From an uncultured Chitinophagaceae bacterium (lineage in GTDB: Bacteria; Bacteroidota; Bacteroidia; Chitinophagales; Chitinophagaceae): a stretch of 7,707 nt of DNA. Of this stretch, positions 1 to 6,862 are shown in pieces. Below the pieces are notes generated by a model. That model was not told the DNA's origin, made no database searches, and saw only the letters and a list, made by a program, of their open reading frames with translations. The position numbers were made by a program, and so were the translations under genes. Numbering within the stretch: the stretch's first letter is position 1; each line of letters begins with the position of its first letter. The stretch covers positions 1-7,707 of the forward strand of contig CAMPGG010000156.1 of assembly GCA_946885335.1 (NCBI GenBank). The letters run 5' to 3'.

Positions 1-20
1 GGCTTTAGGTTATTTAATCT

Positions 21-28
21 TAACTTTC
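21..28 (+). promoter_or_regulatory. possible -7 promoter element ahead of the sigma factor gene
   Basis: TAACTTTC matches the Bacteroidota -7 consensus TAnnTTTG at all fixed positions except the last. It lies 49 bases before the sigma factor ATG. A partner -33 TTTG at the usual 19-21 base spacing would fall at or before the window edge, so only half of the promoter could be seen. In such AT-rich DNA a near match to one box is weak evidence. Confidence 0.22.
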
Positions 29-77
29 AACATTCAAAATTTTAAAATCCATTTTATCTTTTTACTACATTTACCCT

Positions 78-653
78 ATGACCGAAACCTCGTTATATGA
101 CGAACAAGAACTTTTGCGCCGGGTTGCTCGGGGTGATGAGGATGCCTTTCGCAGGTTATACTACCAGTTTCAACCTTTCCTGGCCACACATATATTCCGG
201 ATAACAGATTCACGCGAATTAACTGAGGAAATCATTCAGGATGTTTTTCTGAAAATATGGCAAACCCGTGAAAATCTTTATGAAATAAGGAGTTTTAAAG
301 CTTATTTACTGGTGATTTCAAAAAATCATGCGTTAAATGCTATTAAAAAAATAGCCCGTGAATTTGATTTACTTTTAAAATATACGCTGGAAAATAAACC
401 AGCTGAAAGCGAGGATTACAAGTCGGCTTATTATTCACTTTTAGATGAAGCCATTGATAATCTGTCGACACGTCAGAAAGAAGTTTATCTTCTTTCAAGA
501 CATGAGCGATTAACATACCAGCAGATCGCAGATAAAATAGGTATTGGTAAGGAATCCGTTAAAACACATATTGAACTGGCTATTAAAAATATCAGTGAAT
601 ATGTAAAGAAACGCCTGTCTGTAGCAGCCCTCTTCATTTTATTCCTTCAATAA
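78..653 (+). CDS. ECF-family RNA polymerase sigma factor (FecI-like, Bacteroidota type)
   Basis: This 191-residue protein is an extracytoplasmic-function sigma factor that would direct RNA polymerase to the promoters of the neighbouring uptake genes. Residues about 11-92 are sigma region 2, with the RVARGDEDAFRRLYYQF opening and the EEIIQDVFLKIWQ segment that in this family contacts core enzyme and the -10 element. Residues about 124-178 are region 4, with a helix-turn-helix around TYQQIADKIGIGKESVKTHI (146-165) for -35 recognition. No region 1.1 or 3 is present, as expected for an ECF factor. The length is normal for the Bacteroidota expansion family. The first ATG starts directly before the conserved region and has an A/T-rich leader without Shine-Dalgarno, normal in this phylum. 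The fecR gene follows after 69 bases, the standard arrangement. The last 11 residues (SVAALFILFLQ) are strongly hydrophobic. The family is certain; the target promoters are inferred from context. Confidence 0.95.
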   Translation: MTETSLYDEQELLRRVARGDEDAFRRLYYQFQPFLATHIFRITDSRELTEEIIQDVFLKIWQTRENLYEIRSFKAYLLVISKNHALNAIKKIAREFDLLLKYTLENKPAESEDYKSAYYSLLDEAIDNLSTRQKEVYLLSRHERLTYQQIADKIGIGKESVKTHIELAIKNISEYVKKRLSVAALFILFLQ

Positions 654-722
654 AATATATTTTCACGCTCTTCCCCCTTTTTAAGATTTTCATTTGTCCT
701 GAATTAAAGCGATTGCAATTTT

Positions 723-1952
723 ATGGACAATTCAAGATTTAAAGAATTATTTCTAAGTCATTATAACAAAACAGCCAGCCCCGAACAAAGAGCGGAACTT
801 ATGAAGCTTATAAACGAGGCGGATCCGAAACAGCTGGAATTAATGATTTTGGAATTGGGAGAACAATTGGATGTAGCGGAGGAGATTATTTCTCCTGATA
901 AATCCGAAGAAATTTTATTGTCCATTCTTGGGAATAACAATTATCAAGCTCCTGTTCATCGAATGGAAACTAGAATTATAAATCCAGGCTTAGCGGATAA
1001 TTCAAGACGATCATGGATGCGGTGGATAGCAGCAGCTTCCATTATAATGATAATAGGACTTGGGGGATATTATTTTTTTTCGGGAAAAGAGGAAATACAA
1101 AATGATATTGTTCAAACACCTGCCAGCCAGGAAGATATAAAAGCACCAGTATCAAGCCGGGCAACAATTACGCTAGCTAATGGGCAGCAGGTATACCTTG
1201 ATAGTTTTAAAAGTGGCACCATTGCATTGGAAGGCTTTGTTCAGGTAAAAAAATTGGCTGATGGTCAGATAGTTTATACAAAAGGTCAAATGGATAGTAA
1301 AGGCTCTGTGGCGAAACTGATTTATAATACGCTTACCAATCCAAGAGGAAGCCGCGTAATTGATATGACTTTAGCAGATGGTAGCAGAGTCTGGTTAAAT
1401 GCTGGTTCATCTTTGACTTTCCCTGTTTCATTTACTGGAAATGATCGCCAGGTATCCATAACGGGTGAAGCTTATTTTGAAATAAAAGAAGATAAACTGA
1501 AACCCTTTAAGGTATTATTCAATGAAACCCAGGTTGAAGTATTGGGTACTCATTTTAATATCAATGCATATGATGATGAACCTGATGCCAGGACAACTTT
1601 ATTGGAAGGAAGCATTAAAATAAACACTCGCAATGAATATAAAATTTTAAAACCAGGAAACCAGGCTGTTATTGATGGTGGCGACATGCAAATTCTTAAT
1701 AAGGTTAACGTCGATGAAACCATTGCCTGGAAAAACGGCTTTTTTGATTTTAATAATGCGGATATCGAAACATTGTTACGTCAATCAGCCAGATGGTATG
1801 ATATCCAAGTGGCTTACCAGGGAAACAAACCAGCAGACAGGTTCACAGGAAAAATTTCAAGATCGGTTAACCTTTCTGAATTTTTAAAGGTGTTGGAATA
1901 CAGTGAAGTTCATTTTAAAATGGAAGGAAGAAAACTAAGCATTATGCCATAA
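723..1952 (+). CDS. FecR-family transmembrane anti-sigma factor with C-terminal DUF4974-like domain
   Basis: This 409-residue inner-membrane regulator should hold the upstream sigma factor in check, or activate it, according to a signal from the outer-membrane transporter. Residues 1-98 form the cytoplasmic sigma-binding region. One transmembrane helix spans about 101-120, preceded by RRSWMRW, which supports an N-in topology. The periplasmic FecR domain covers about 200-300, with the typical motifs RGSRVIDMTLADGSRVWLNA, GEAYFEI and VLGTHFNINAY. The C-terminal domain (about 340-407, from FFDFNNADIETLLRQSARWY) is the DUF4974/STN-like fold that in this family is thought to engage the STN domain of a SusC protein. 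Such a protein is encoded next. Length and domain order are normal. A run of eight Ts (1073-1080) encodes the outer end of the membrane helix. The ATG start has no Shine-Dalgarno. Pairing with this particular sigma factor and SusC is inferred from gene order. Confidence 0.95.
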   Translation: MDNSRFKELFLSHYNKTASPEQRAELMKLINEADPKQLELMILELGEQLDVAEEIISPDKSEEILLSILGNNNYQAPVHRMETRIINPGLADNSRRSWMRWIAAASIIMIIGLGGYYFFSGKEEIQNDIVQTPASQEDIKAPVSSRATITLANGQQVYLDSFKSGTIALEGFVQVKKLADGQIVYTKGQMDSKGSVAKLIYNTLTNPRGSRVIDMTLADGSRVWLNAGSSLTFPVSFTGNDRQVSITGEAYFEIKEDKLKPFKVLFNETQVEVLGTHFNINAYDDEPDARTTLLEGSIKINTRNEYKILKPGNQAVIDGGDMQILNKVNVDETIAWKNGFFDFNNADIETLLRQSARWYDIQVAYQGNKPADRFTGKISRSVNLSEFLKVLEYSEVHFKMEGRKLSIMP

Positions 1953-1968
1953 ATATTAATAAAAATAC

Positions 1969-2019
1969 TGGCCCAAAAAAACCGGAGGTGCTGGAACACC
2001 TCCGGGGAATAATGGGTCA
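1969..2019 (+). other. two-part stem-loop in the fecR-susC intergenic leader
   Basis: The core is a perfect 9-bp stem, CCGGAGGTG (1982-1990) against CACCTCCGG (1997-2005), closed by a six-base loop CTGGAA. Outside it, TGGCCC (1969-1974) can pair with GGGTCA (2014-2019) through five Watson-Crick pairs and one G-U wobble. This leaves an internal loop of A7 on one side and GGAATAAT on the other. On the + strand no T-tract follows, so it does not look like a terminator for fecR transcripts. If transcription runs through, it would be a structured element of the susC leader, ending 53 bases before the ATG. Its role as an attenuator, stability element or processing site is unknown. Confidence 0.6.
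1975..2005 (-). terminator. putative intrinsic terminator reading on the - strand
   Basis: Read on the - strand, the perfect 9-bp GC-rich hairpin (2005 down to 1982, six-base loop) is followed immediately by seven Ts, the complement of A7 at 1975-1981. That is the canonical layout of a Rho-independent terminator. No - strand protein gene converges here; both flanking genes are on the + strand. It therefore either ends a short antisense RNA from the susC leader, blocks stray antisense transcription into fecR, or is a by-product of a + strand leader structure. Confidence 0.5.
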
Positions 2020-2060
2020 TAAAATCAGAATCATTGCAAGATTGTTCATTAATAACCCAA
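1975..2060 (-). ncRNA. candidate cis-antisense small RNA to the susC leader
   Basis: A - strand transcript starting near 2060, just downstream of the promoter-like boxes at 2066-2096, and ending at the hairpin plus T7 terminator would be about 85 nucleotides. It would be complementary to the susC mRNA leader up to about 13 bases before the ATG, including the hairpin. The position between an anti-sigma gene and susC, on the opposite strand, is that of DonS-type antisense RNAs that repress polysaccharide loci in Bacteroides fragilis. The sequence shows only the terminator shape and an imperfect promoter; transcription is not shown. The 5' end is an estimate. Confidence 0.35.
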
Positions 2061-2072
2061 ACAAACAAAGTT
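2056..2072 (+). promoter_or_regulatory. A-rich translation leader that fixes the susC start
   Basis: CCCAAACAAACAAAGTT directly precedes the ATG at 2073. It has no Shine-Dalgarno, but an A-rich, unstructured leader just before the start is the usual pattern for highly expressed Bacteroidota genes. It favours ATG 2073 over the in-frame TTG at 2034, which would translate this leader as polar residues absent from the SusC family. Confidence 0.5.
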
Positions 2073-2096
2073 ATGAATTTAAAGGCTCTTTGTAAA
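2066..2096 (-). promoter_or_regulatory. possible - strand Bacteroidota promoter over the susC start
   Basis: Read on the - strand, TTTA (2096-2093) and TAACTTTG (2073-2066) are separated by 19 bases. The Bacteroidota housekeeping consensus is TTTG, 19-21 bases, TAnnTTTG. The -7 box is a full match and the -33 box matches three of four positions. The -7 box shares a base with the susC ATG. The A-rich CAAA repeats before SusC start codons could produce such a match by chance, so confidence depends mainly on the correctly oriented terminator downstream. Confidence 0.33.
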
Positions 2097-5000
2097 CATG
2101 CGCAATACAAACGCAGTTTACTTACCAAAACGCTTTTGGTTATGAAATTTTCTGCTTTTTTTATCCTGGTTGCCTGTTTGCATGCGAATGCTGATGGCTT
2201 TGCACAACGGATTTCTATTTCGGAAAAAAATGCCTCTATCAGGGAAGTATTTAAGGTTATAGAAAAACAAACTGAATACCAGTTTTTCTATAATGAAAGA
2301 CTTTTGAAACAAGCAAAAAAAGTCAATATTGAATTAAGTAATGCGCCGGTAGAACAAGTCTTGGAAGCTTGTTTTAAAGATCAACCACTAACATTTGCAA
2401 TCATTCAAAACACAATTATTGTCAAATTAAAAGAGTTTCCAAACGGGTTAGCGGAATTGCCTCCAGCTATTACAGTGCGTGGCAGGGTAATCACAGATGG
2501 TGATTTGCCTGTTTCTAATGTATCGATTGTAGTAAAAGGAACCAGTCAGGGAACTAATACCAATGCTAATGGTGAGTTTGTATTAAATAATGTTAACGAA
2601 AACGCCACGCTGATAATAACTTCTGTAGGTTATGAACCTCAGGAAATTGCCGTTCAAGGCAGGACTTCGATAAATGTTGAATTAAAAATCGCTGTGAAAG
2701 GTTTGGATGAAATGGTTATGATAGCCTACGGCACAACAAGTAAAAGATTAAATACGGGAACTGTTTCAAGTATTAACAGTGAAACCATTGAGAAGCAACC
2801 TGTATCGGATCCGCTTGCTGCATTACAGGGACGTATTTCCGGGTTAATGATTACGCCGTCCAATGGGATGCCTGGCTCCAGTTACCAGGTTCGCATCCGC
2901 GGAGAAAATTCAATGAAACAAGGATCAGATCCTCTATATATTATTGATGGTGTTCCATATTTTTCATCACCACTGAATATGTTTACAGGTGCTAATGGAA
3001 ATCAAAGTCCTTTAAACAGTATTAATCCAAATGATATTGAAAGAATTGATGTTTTAAAGGACGCGGATGCAACTGCAATCTATGGTTCAAGAGGTGCAAA
3101 CGGTGTATTAATCATCACTACAAAAAAAGGTAAAGCAGGTGAAAGTAAAGTAAATGTGAATTTGTATACAGGCTTTAGTAAGGTGAGTAATAAGCTGGAT
3201 CTTTTAAACACAGAACAATACCTGGACATGCGTCGTGATGCGTTTGAATTTGATGGTGTTGCACCTACTGCTACAACTGCCCCGGATCTGTTAACCTGGG
3301 AACAAAATGCATATACGGACTGGCAGGATTTACTGATTGGAAATACTGCGAAATTAACTGAAGCACAAGTTTCATTTTCCGGGGGCAATGCACAAACGCG
3401 GTTTTTATTAAGTGGTACTTACAGAAATGAAGGCACCGTTTTATTAGGTGATTTTAAATATAAAAAAGGTGGAGTGCATCTGAATGCGGATCATACATCT
3501 AAGAATGGAAAGTTTGGTGTGAATTCTTCCTTTAATGTAACACTGGATGATAATAATTCGGTACCAACAGATGTATCGCAGTATATATTTTTGCCGCCGA
3601 ATTATCCTACACACAATCCTGATGGAAGTCTATATTGGTTTGGCTCGGTACAAAATCCATTAGCCTATTTGAACCGTACATATGAAACTAATACCAATAA
3701 CCTGATTGGCAATACGTCTTTACGATATACCATCATTCCTGGTTTAAATATTAAAACCAATGTGGGGTATACGCAAACGACAATGAAGCAGCTACTCACA
3801 TTGCCTGCAGCAGGTTTTAATCCAGCGACCTATTCTGGTAGCTCAAGTCAGTTTGGTAATACAAGTACAAATTCATATATCGTGGAACCGCAGGTTGACT
3901 ATTCATTTATAGCAGGTCCCGGACGTATGAATATGCTGGCAGGAGCTAGTTGGCAACAAAATGTTGTGGAAGGTCAGTTCATTCAAGGTGCCGGTTATTC
4001 CAGTGATGCATTGCTAAAGGATATGGCCTCAGCTACAAATCTTACTGTTCGTGGAATAGATCAAAGGCGTTATAATTATCAATCTGTTTTTGGAAGAGTA
4101 AATTATAATATTGATCAAACCTATTTACTTAATCTGACATTCAGAAGAGATGGATCATCACGGTTTGGACCAGGTAAACAGTTTGGTAATTTTGGAGCTA
4201 TAGGAGCTGGTTGGATTTTTACTAATGAAAATTTTATTAAAGACGGTTTATCATTTTTAAGCTATGGAAAATTAAGAGGTAGCTATGGTACAACGGGTAA
4301 TGACCAGATCGGGGATTATCAATATCTTGATACCTGGGGATCTACCACTTTCCCATATGGAGGATCCAGTGGTTTAAATCCAACCAGGGTATACAATCCT
4401 GACTATAGTTGGGAAATCAACAAAAAATTGGAACTCGCTTTAGAATTGGGGTTCCTTGATGATAAAATTTTATTTACTGCTAACTACTATAATAACCGGT
4501 CATCTAACCAATTAATTGGTTATACATTATCTTCTCAATCCGGATTTACATCCTATACTGCAAATCTGCCTGCTAAAGTTCAAAATTCAGGATTAGAGTT
4601 TGATTTAAATACAACAAATATTCAATCCAGGAATTTTACCTGGACCACTAATTTTAATCTTTCATTACCTAAGAATAAGTTGCTTGAGTATCCTAACCTT
4701 GAAAGTTCTGGTGATGCCCGCAGTTATGAAGTTGGACAATCCATCCGGATGATTAAAGGTTACCAGTTTACCGGTATAAATCCTCAGACCGGTATGCCTG
4801 AATTCCTGGATGTAGATAAGGATGGCAATGTCTCCAGCCCTAATGACCAGGTGGTTATGGGAGAAACGATGCCGAAGTTTTTTGGCGGTTTATCAAATCA
4901 ACTTTCATATAAAAATCTTACACTCGATTTCTTTCTGCAGTTCGTTAAACAGGAATCTATTACAAATGATTGGGGACCATTGGTTGGAGTACTTGGATCA

Positions 5001-5405
5001 ATGAATAATAAAGATGTTTCAGCACTTGACAGGTGGAGATCACCTGGTGATATAACCAATATTCCAAGACCCTCTGCCACCAGTTCAAATCCTGCAAACA
5101 CTGCATTCAGAAATTATTATCGTTCCTCTGATGCGGCATGGGGTGATGCATCTTATATAAGGTTGAAAAATGTTTCGTTAACCTATGATCTGTCTTCATT
5201 AACAAACAAATGGAATTTAAGCGGAACCAGTGTTTTTGTGCAAGGCCAAAACCTGTTGACGTTTACTAATTATAAAGGACTTGATCCGGAGATTAATGGA
5301 TTCGATCGTCGTTTCGTTTTTCCTATTAATCCATTTGGTTCCGTTAGATCGCAGGCAATACCTGTTTTGAAAACAGTGACTATAGGATTAAAACTTGCTT
5401 TGTAA
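2073..5405 (+). CDS. SusC/RagA-family TonB-dependent outer-membrane transporter with STN signalling domain
   Basis: This 1110-residue protein forms the 22-stranded outer-membrane barrel that imports SusD-captured oligomers into the periplasm using TonB energy. A long signal peptide occupies residues 1-45 (hydrophobic core about 27-39, likely cleavage after GFAQ). An STN domain follows at about 46-120 (ISEKNASIREVFKVIEKQTEYQFFY), then a carboxypeptidase-regulatory-like beta-sandwich at 134-207 (VRGRVITDG to ITSVGYEPQ). A TonB-box-like segment lies near 212-220 (DEMVMIAYG). The plug domain at about 221-350 carries the family signatures PLYIIDGVP (287-295) and NDIERIDVLKDADATAIYGS (320-339). The rest is barrel. 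An EF-hand-like loop DVDKDGNVSSPND sits at 913-925. Length is normal for STN-bearing members. ATG 2073 is preferred because MNLKALCKHAQYKR is typical of family N-termini; an in-frame TTG (2034) and ATG (2142) are less likely. The STN domain ties it to the FecR/sigma pair upstream. The substrate cannot be deduced. Confidence 0.96.
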   Translation: MNLKALCKHAQYKRSLLTKTLLVMKFSAFFILVACLHANADGFAQRISISEKNASIREVFKVIEKQTEYQFFYNERLLKQAKKVNIELSNAPVEQVLEACFKDQPLTFAIIQNTIIVKLKEFPNGLAELPPAITVRGRVITDGDLPVSNVSIVVKGTSQGTNTNANGEFVLNNVNENATLIITSVGYEPQEIAVQGRTSINVELKIAVKGLDEMVMIAYGTTSKRLNTGTVSSINSETIEKQPVSDPLAALQGRISGLMITPSNGMPGSSYQVRIRGENSMKQGSDPLYIIDGVPYFSSPLNMFTGANGNQSPLNSINPNDIERIDVLKDADATAIYGSRGANGVLIITTKKGKAGESKVNVNLYTGFSKVSNKLDLLNTEQYLDMRRDAFEFDGVAPTATTAPDLLTWEQNAYTDWQDLLIGNTAKLTEAQVSFSGGNAQTRFLLSGTYRNEGTVLLGDFKYKKGGVHLNADHTSKNGKFGVNSSFNVTLDDNNSVPTDVSQYIFLPPNYPTHNPDGSLYWFGSVQNPLAYLNRTYETNTNNLIGNTSLRYTIIPGLNIKTNVGYTQTTMKQLLTLPAAGFNPATYSGSSSQFGNTSTNSYIVEPQVDYSFIAGPGRMNMLAGASWQQNVVEGQFIQGAGYSSDALLKDMASATNLTVRGIDQRRYNYQSVFGRVNYNIDQTYLLNLTFRRDGSSRFGPGKQFGNFGAIGAGWIFTNENFIKDGLSFLSYGKLRGSYGTTGNDQIGDYQYLDTWGSTTFPYGGSSGLNPTRVYNPDYSWEINKKLELALELGFLDDKILFTANYYNNRSSNQLIGYTLSSQSGFTSYTANLPAKVQNSGLEFDLNTTNIQSRNFTWTTNFNLSLPKNKLLEYPNLESSGDARSYEVGQSIRMIKGYQFTGINPQTGMPEFLDVDKDGNVSSPNDQVVMGETMPKFFGGLSNQLSYKNLTLDFFLQFVKQESITNDWGPLVGVLGSMNNKDVSALDRWRSPGDITNIPRPSATSSNPANTAFRNYYRSSDAAWGDASYIRLKNVSLTYDLSSLTNKWNLSGTSVFVQGQNLLTFTNYKGLDPEINGFDRRFVFPINPFGSVRSQAIPVLKTVTIGLKLAL

Positions 5406-5438
5406 AAATCATCCCTGTTCATCATTAAAAATTTTGAA

Positions 5439-6815
5439 ATGAAACGCATTCATATATTCACCATAATTACATCAATATTTTTATTTGGATCCTGCAAAAA
5501 ATATGTTGAGATACCGCCACCCCAAAACCAATTAATCTCTGATCTGGTCTTCACTGATGATAAAACAGCAACAGCAACAGTGCTGGGATTATACAGCAGG
5601 TTAAATGCTTTTAATTCCTCATTCGCTAATTATAATGGCAACTTTTTACCCGCATTCAGTGCAGATGAATTTCATTATGGTTTCAGCAGTGCCAATTTAG
5701 ACGAGTTTAAAGAGAATGATTTGATAGCCAGTAACTCTTCAGTCAATGGATTATGGGAACCTGTGTATTCATATATCTATCAAGCCAACTCCATCATTGA
5801 AGGATTAAATGGTAACACCGCAGTAACAGAATCCGTCAGAAAGCATTTGGTAGCAGAGGCTAAATTCCTGAGAGCTTTTTTTTACTTCTATCTTGTAAAT
5901 CATTTTGGTGATGTTCCACTAGTGTTAAATACAGATTATAAGACAAATACTTCACTTCCAAGAAGTGCAGTAAGTGATGTATACGCATCTGTCATTACAG
6001 ATTTAAAGGAAGCGCAGACGGATATCAGCGCAGATTATCCATCAGCGGAAAGAACACGGGCAAATCATGCAGCAGTTACCACGCTGTTATCAAGGGTGTA
6101 CTTATATGTTGGTCAGTGGGCAAATGCAGAAACAGAAGCTACCAAGGTAATCAATGATACACGGTATGATTTAATGGATGATTTAAATAGTGTTTTTCTG
6201 AAAAATAGTAGTGAAGCCATTTGGCAGCTACAGACTGTGAATACTTCAACAACCGGTGTAAATACCTGGGAAGGGTTTAGTGTGGTGCCGACACCTACGG
6301 GAACACCATTATACAGGTTTTACCCTGATTTCGTTGATGCATTTGAGTTAGATGATAAGAGAAAAGAATCATGGGTTAAACCATTTACTAATTCATCAGG
6401 AACTTATTATTATCCTTACAAGTATAAGATCAGGACCAATGCAGATGTTCTGGAATATTCCATGGTGCTGCGCTTTGCTGAATTATATTTAATTCGTGCA
6501 GAAGCGAGAGCAAACCAGGATAATCTGGAAGGCGCTATAGATGATCTCAATGAAATCAGGAGTCGGGCGGGTTTGCCTGATTTATTGGACACATTGACAA
6601 AAGATGAAGTTTTACTTGCTATTGAAAAGGAACGTAAACTGGAATTATTTACGGAGTGGGGGCATCGCTGGTTGGATCTGAAAAGAACCGGGCGTGCATT
6701 GACTGTATTATCTGTCACAAAACCTGAGATCACTGAAACAGACCTTTTATATCCGATTCCATTGGCGGCAATGAATACCAATCCCAACCTCGAACAAAAT
6801 CCGGGTTATTTTTAA
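5439..6815 (+). CDS. SusD/RagB-family surface lipoprotein, substrate-binding partner of SusC
   Basis: This 458-residue lipoprotein would sit as a lid on the SusC barrel and capture substrate at the cell surface. The N-terminus has a short hydrophobic signal and the lipobox FGSC, so Cys19 is the likely lipidated residue, followed by KKYVEIPPP. The SusD-like N-terminal domain covers about 20-220, with the hallmark EAKFLRAFFYFYLVNHFGDV (140-159). The SusD/RagB C-terminal domain covers about 280-458, with VLRFAELYLIRAEA (343-356), a TPR-like helix pair NLEGAIDDLNEIRSRAGL (362-379), ERKLELFTEWGHRWLDLKR (398-416) and the family ending LEQNPGYF. It is at the short end of the family's size range but complete. 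It follows susC after 33 bases without a terminator, so the two should be co-transcribed. The ATG start is fixed by the lipobox. Ligand specificity is not visible. Confidence 0.96.
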   Translation: MKRIHIFTIITSIFLFGSCKKYVEIPPPQNQLISDLVFTDDKTATATVLGLYSRLNAFNSSFANYNGNFLPAFSADEFHYGFSSANLDEFKENDLIASNSSVNGLWEPVYSYIYQANSIIEGLNGNTAVTESVRKHLVAEAKFLRAFFYFYLVNHFGDVPLVLNTDYKTNTSLPRSAVSDVYASVITDLKEAQTDISADYPSAERTRANHAAVTTLLSRVYLYVGQWANAETEATKVINDTRYDLMDDLNSVFLKNSSEAIWQLQTVNTSTTGVNTWEGFSVVPTPTGTPLYRFYPDFVDAFELDDKRKESWVKPFTNSSGTYYYPYKYKIRTNADVLEYSMVLRFAELYLIRAEARANQDNLEGAIDDLNEIRSRAGLPDLLDTLTKDEVLLAIEKERKLELFTEWGHRWLDLKRTGRALTVLSVTKPEITETDLLYPIPLAAMNTNPNLEQNPGYF

Positions 6816-6862
6816 TGAAGTGTTATTGCTTTTTTGTTTAACAAAATAAATAATTGTTTGAA

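Noticed and set aside
1672..1887. A 71-codon + strand frame within fecR in another phase
   Set aside because: It is fully nested in the FecR C-terminal domain and its translation has no recognisable features.
1910..2128. A 72-codon reading frame on the - strand across the fecR-susC gap
   Set aside because: It overlaps the ends of two clear genes, runs through the hairpin, and its translation has no recognisable domain. The - strand signals here fit an RNA better than a protein.
3080..3388. A 102-codon - strand frame inside susC
   Set aside because: It is opposite the conserved plug and early barrel coding sequence and has no domain or leader of its own.
5876..5883. Eight Ts inside susD as a possible slippage switch
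   Set aside because: It lies in a conserved FF-encoding stretch of an AT-rich gene and the frame is intact; nothing beyond base composition is needed to explain it.
6416..6787. A 123-codon - strand frame inside susD
   Set aside because: It lies wholly opposite the conserved SusD C-terminal domain and is serine/arginine-rich in the way antisense frames usually are.
6830..6848. T-run and TTTTG / CAAAA inverted repeat after susD as a terminator
   Set aside because: The possible stem is about five A/T-rich pairs and no GC-rich hairpin precedes the Ts, so termination here is unlikely.
6833..6860. TTTG followed by ATTGTTTG between susD and the last gene, resembling a promoter
   Set aside because: The spacer is only 16 bases, the TA of the -7 box is replaced by AT, and the box would lie two bases before the start codon, leaving no room for a leader.
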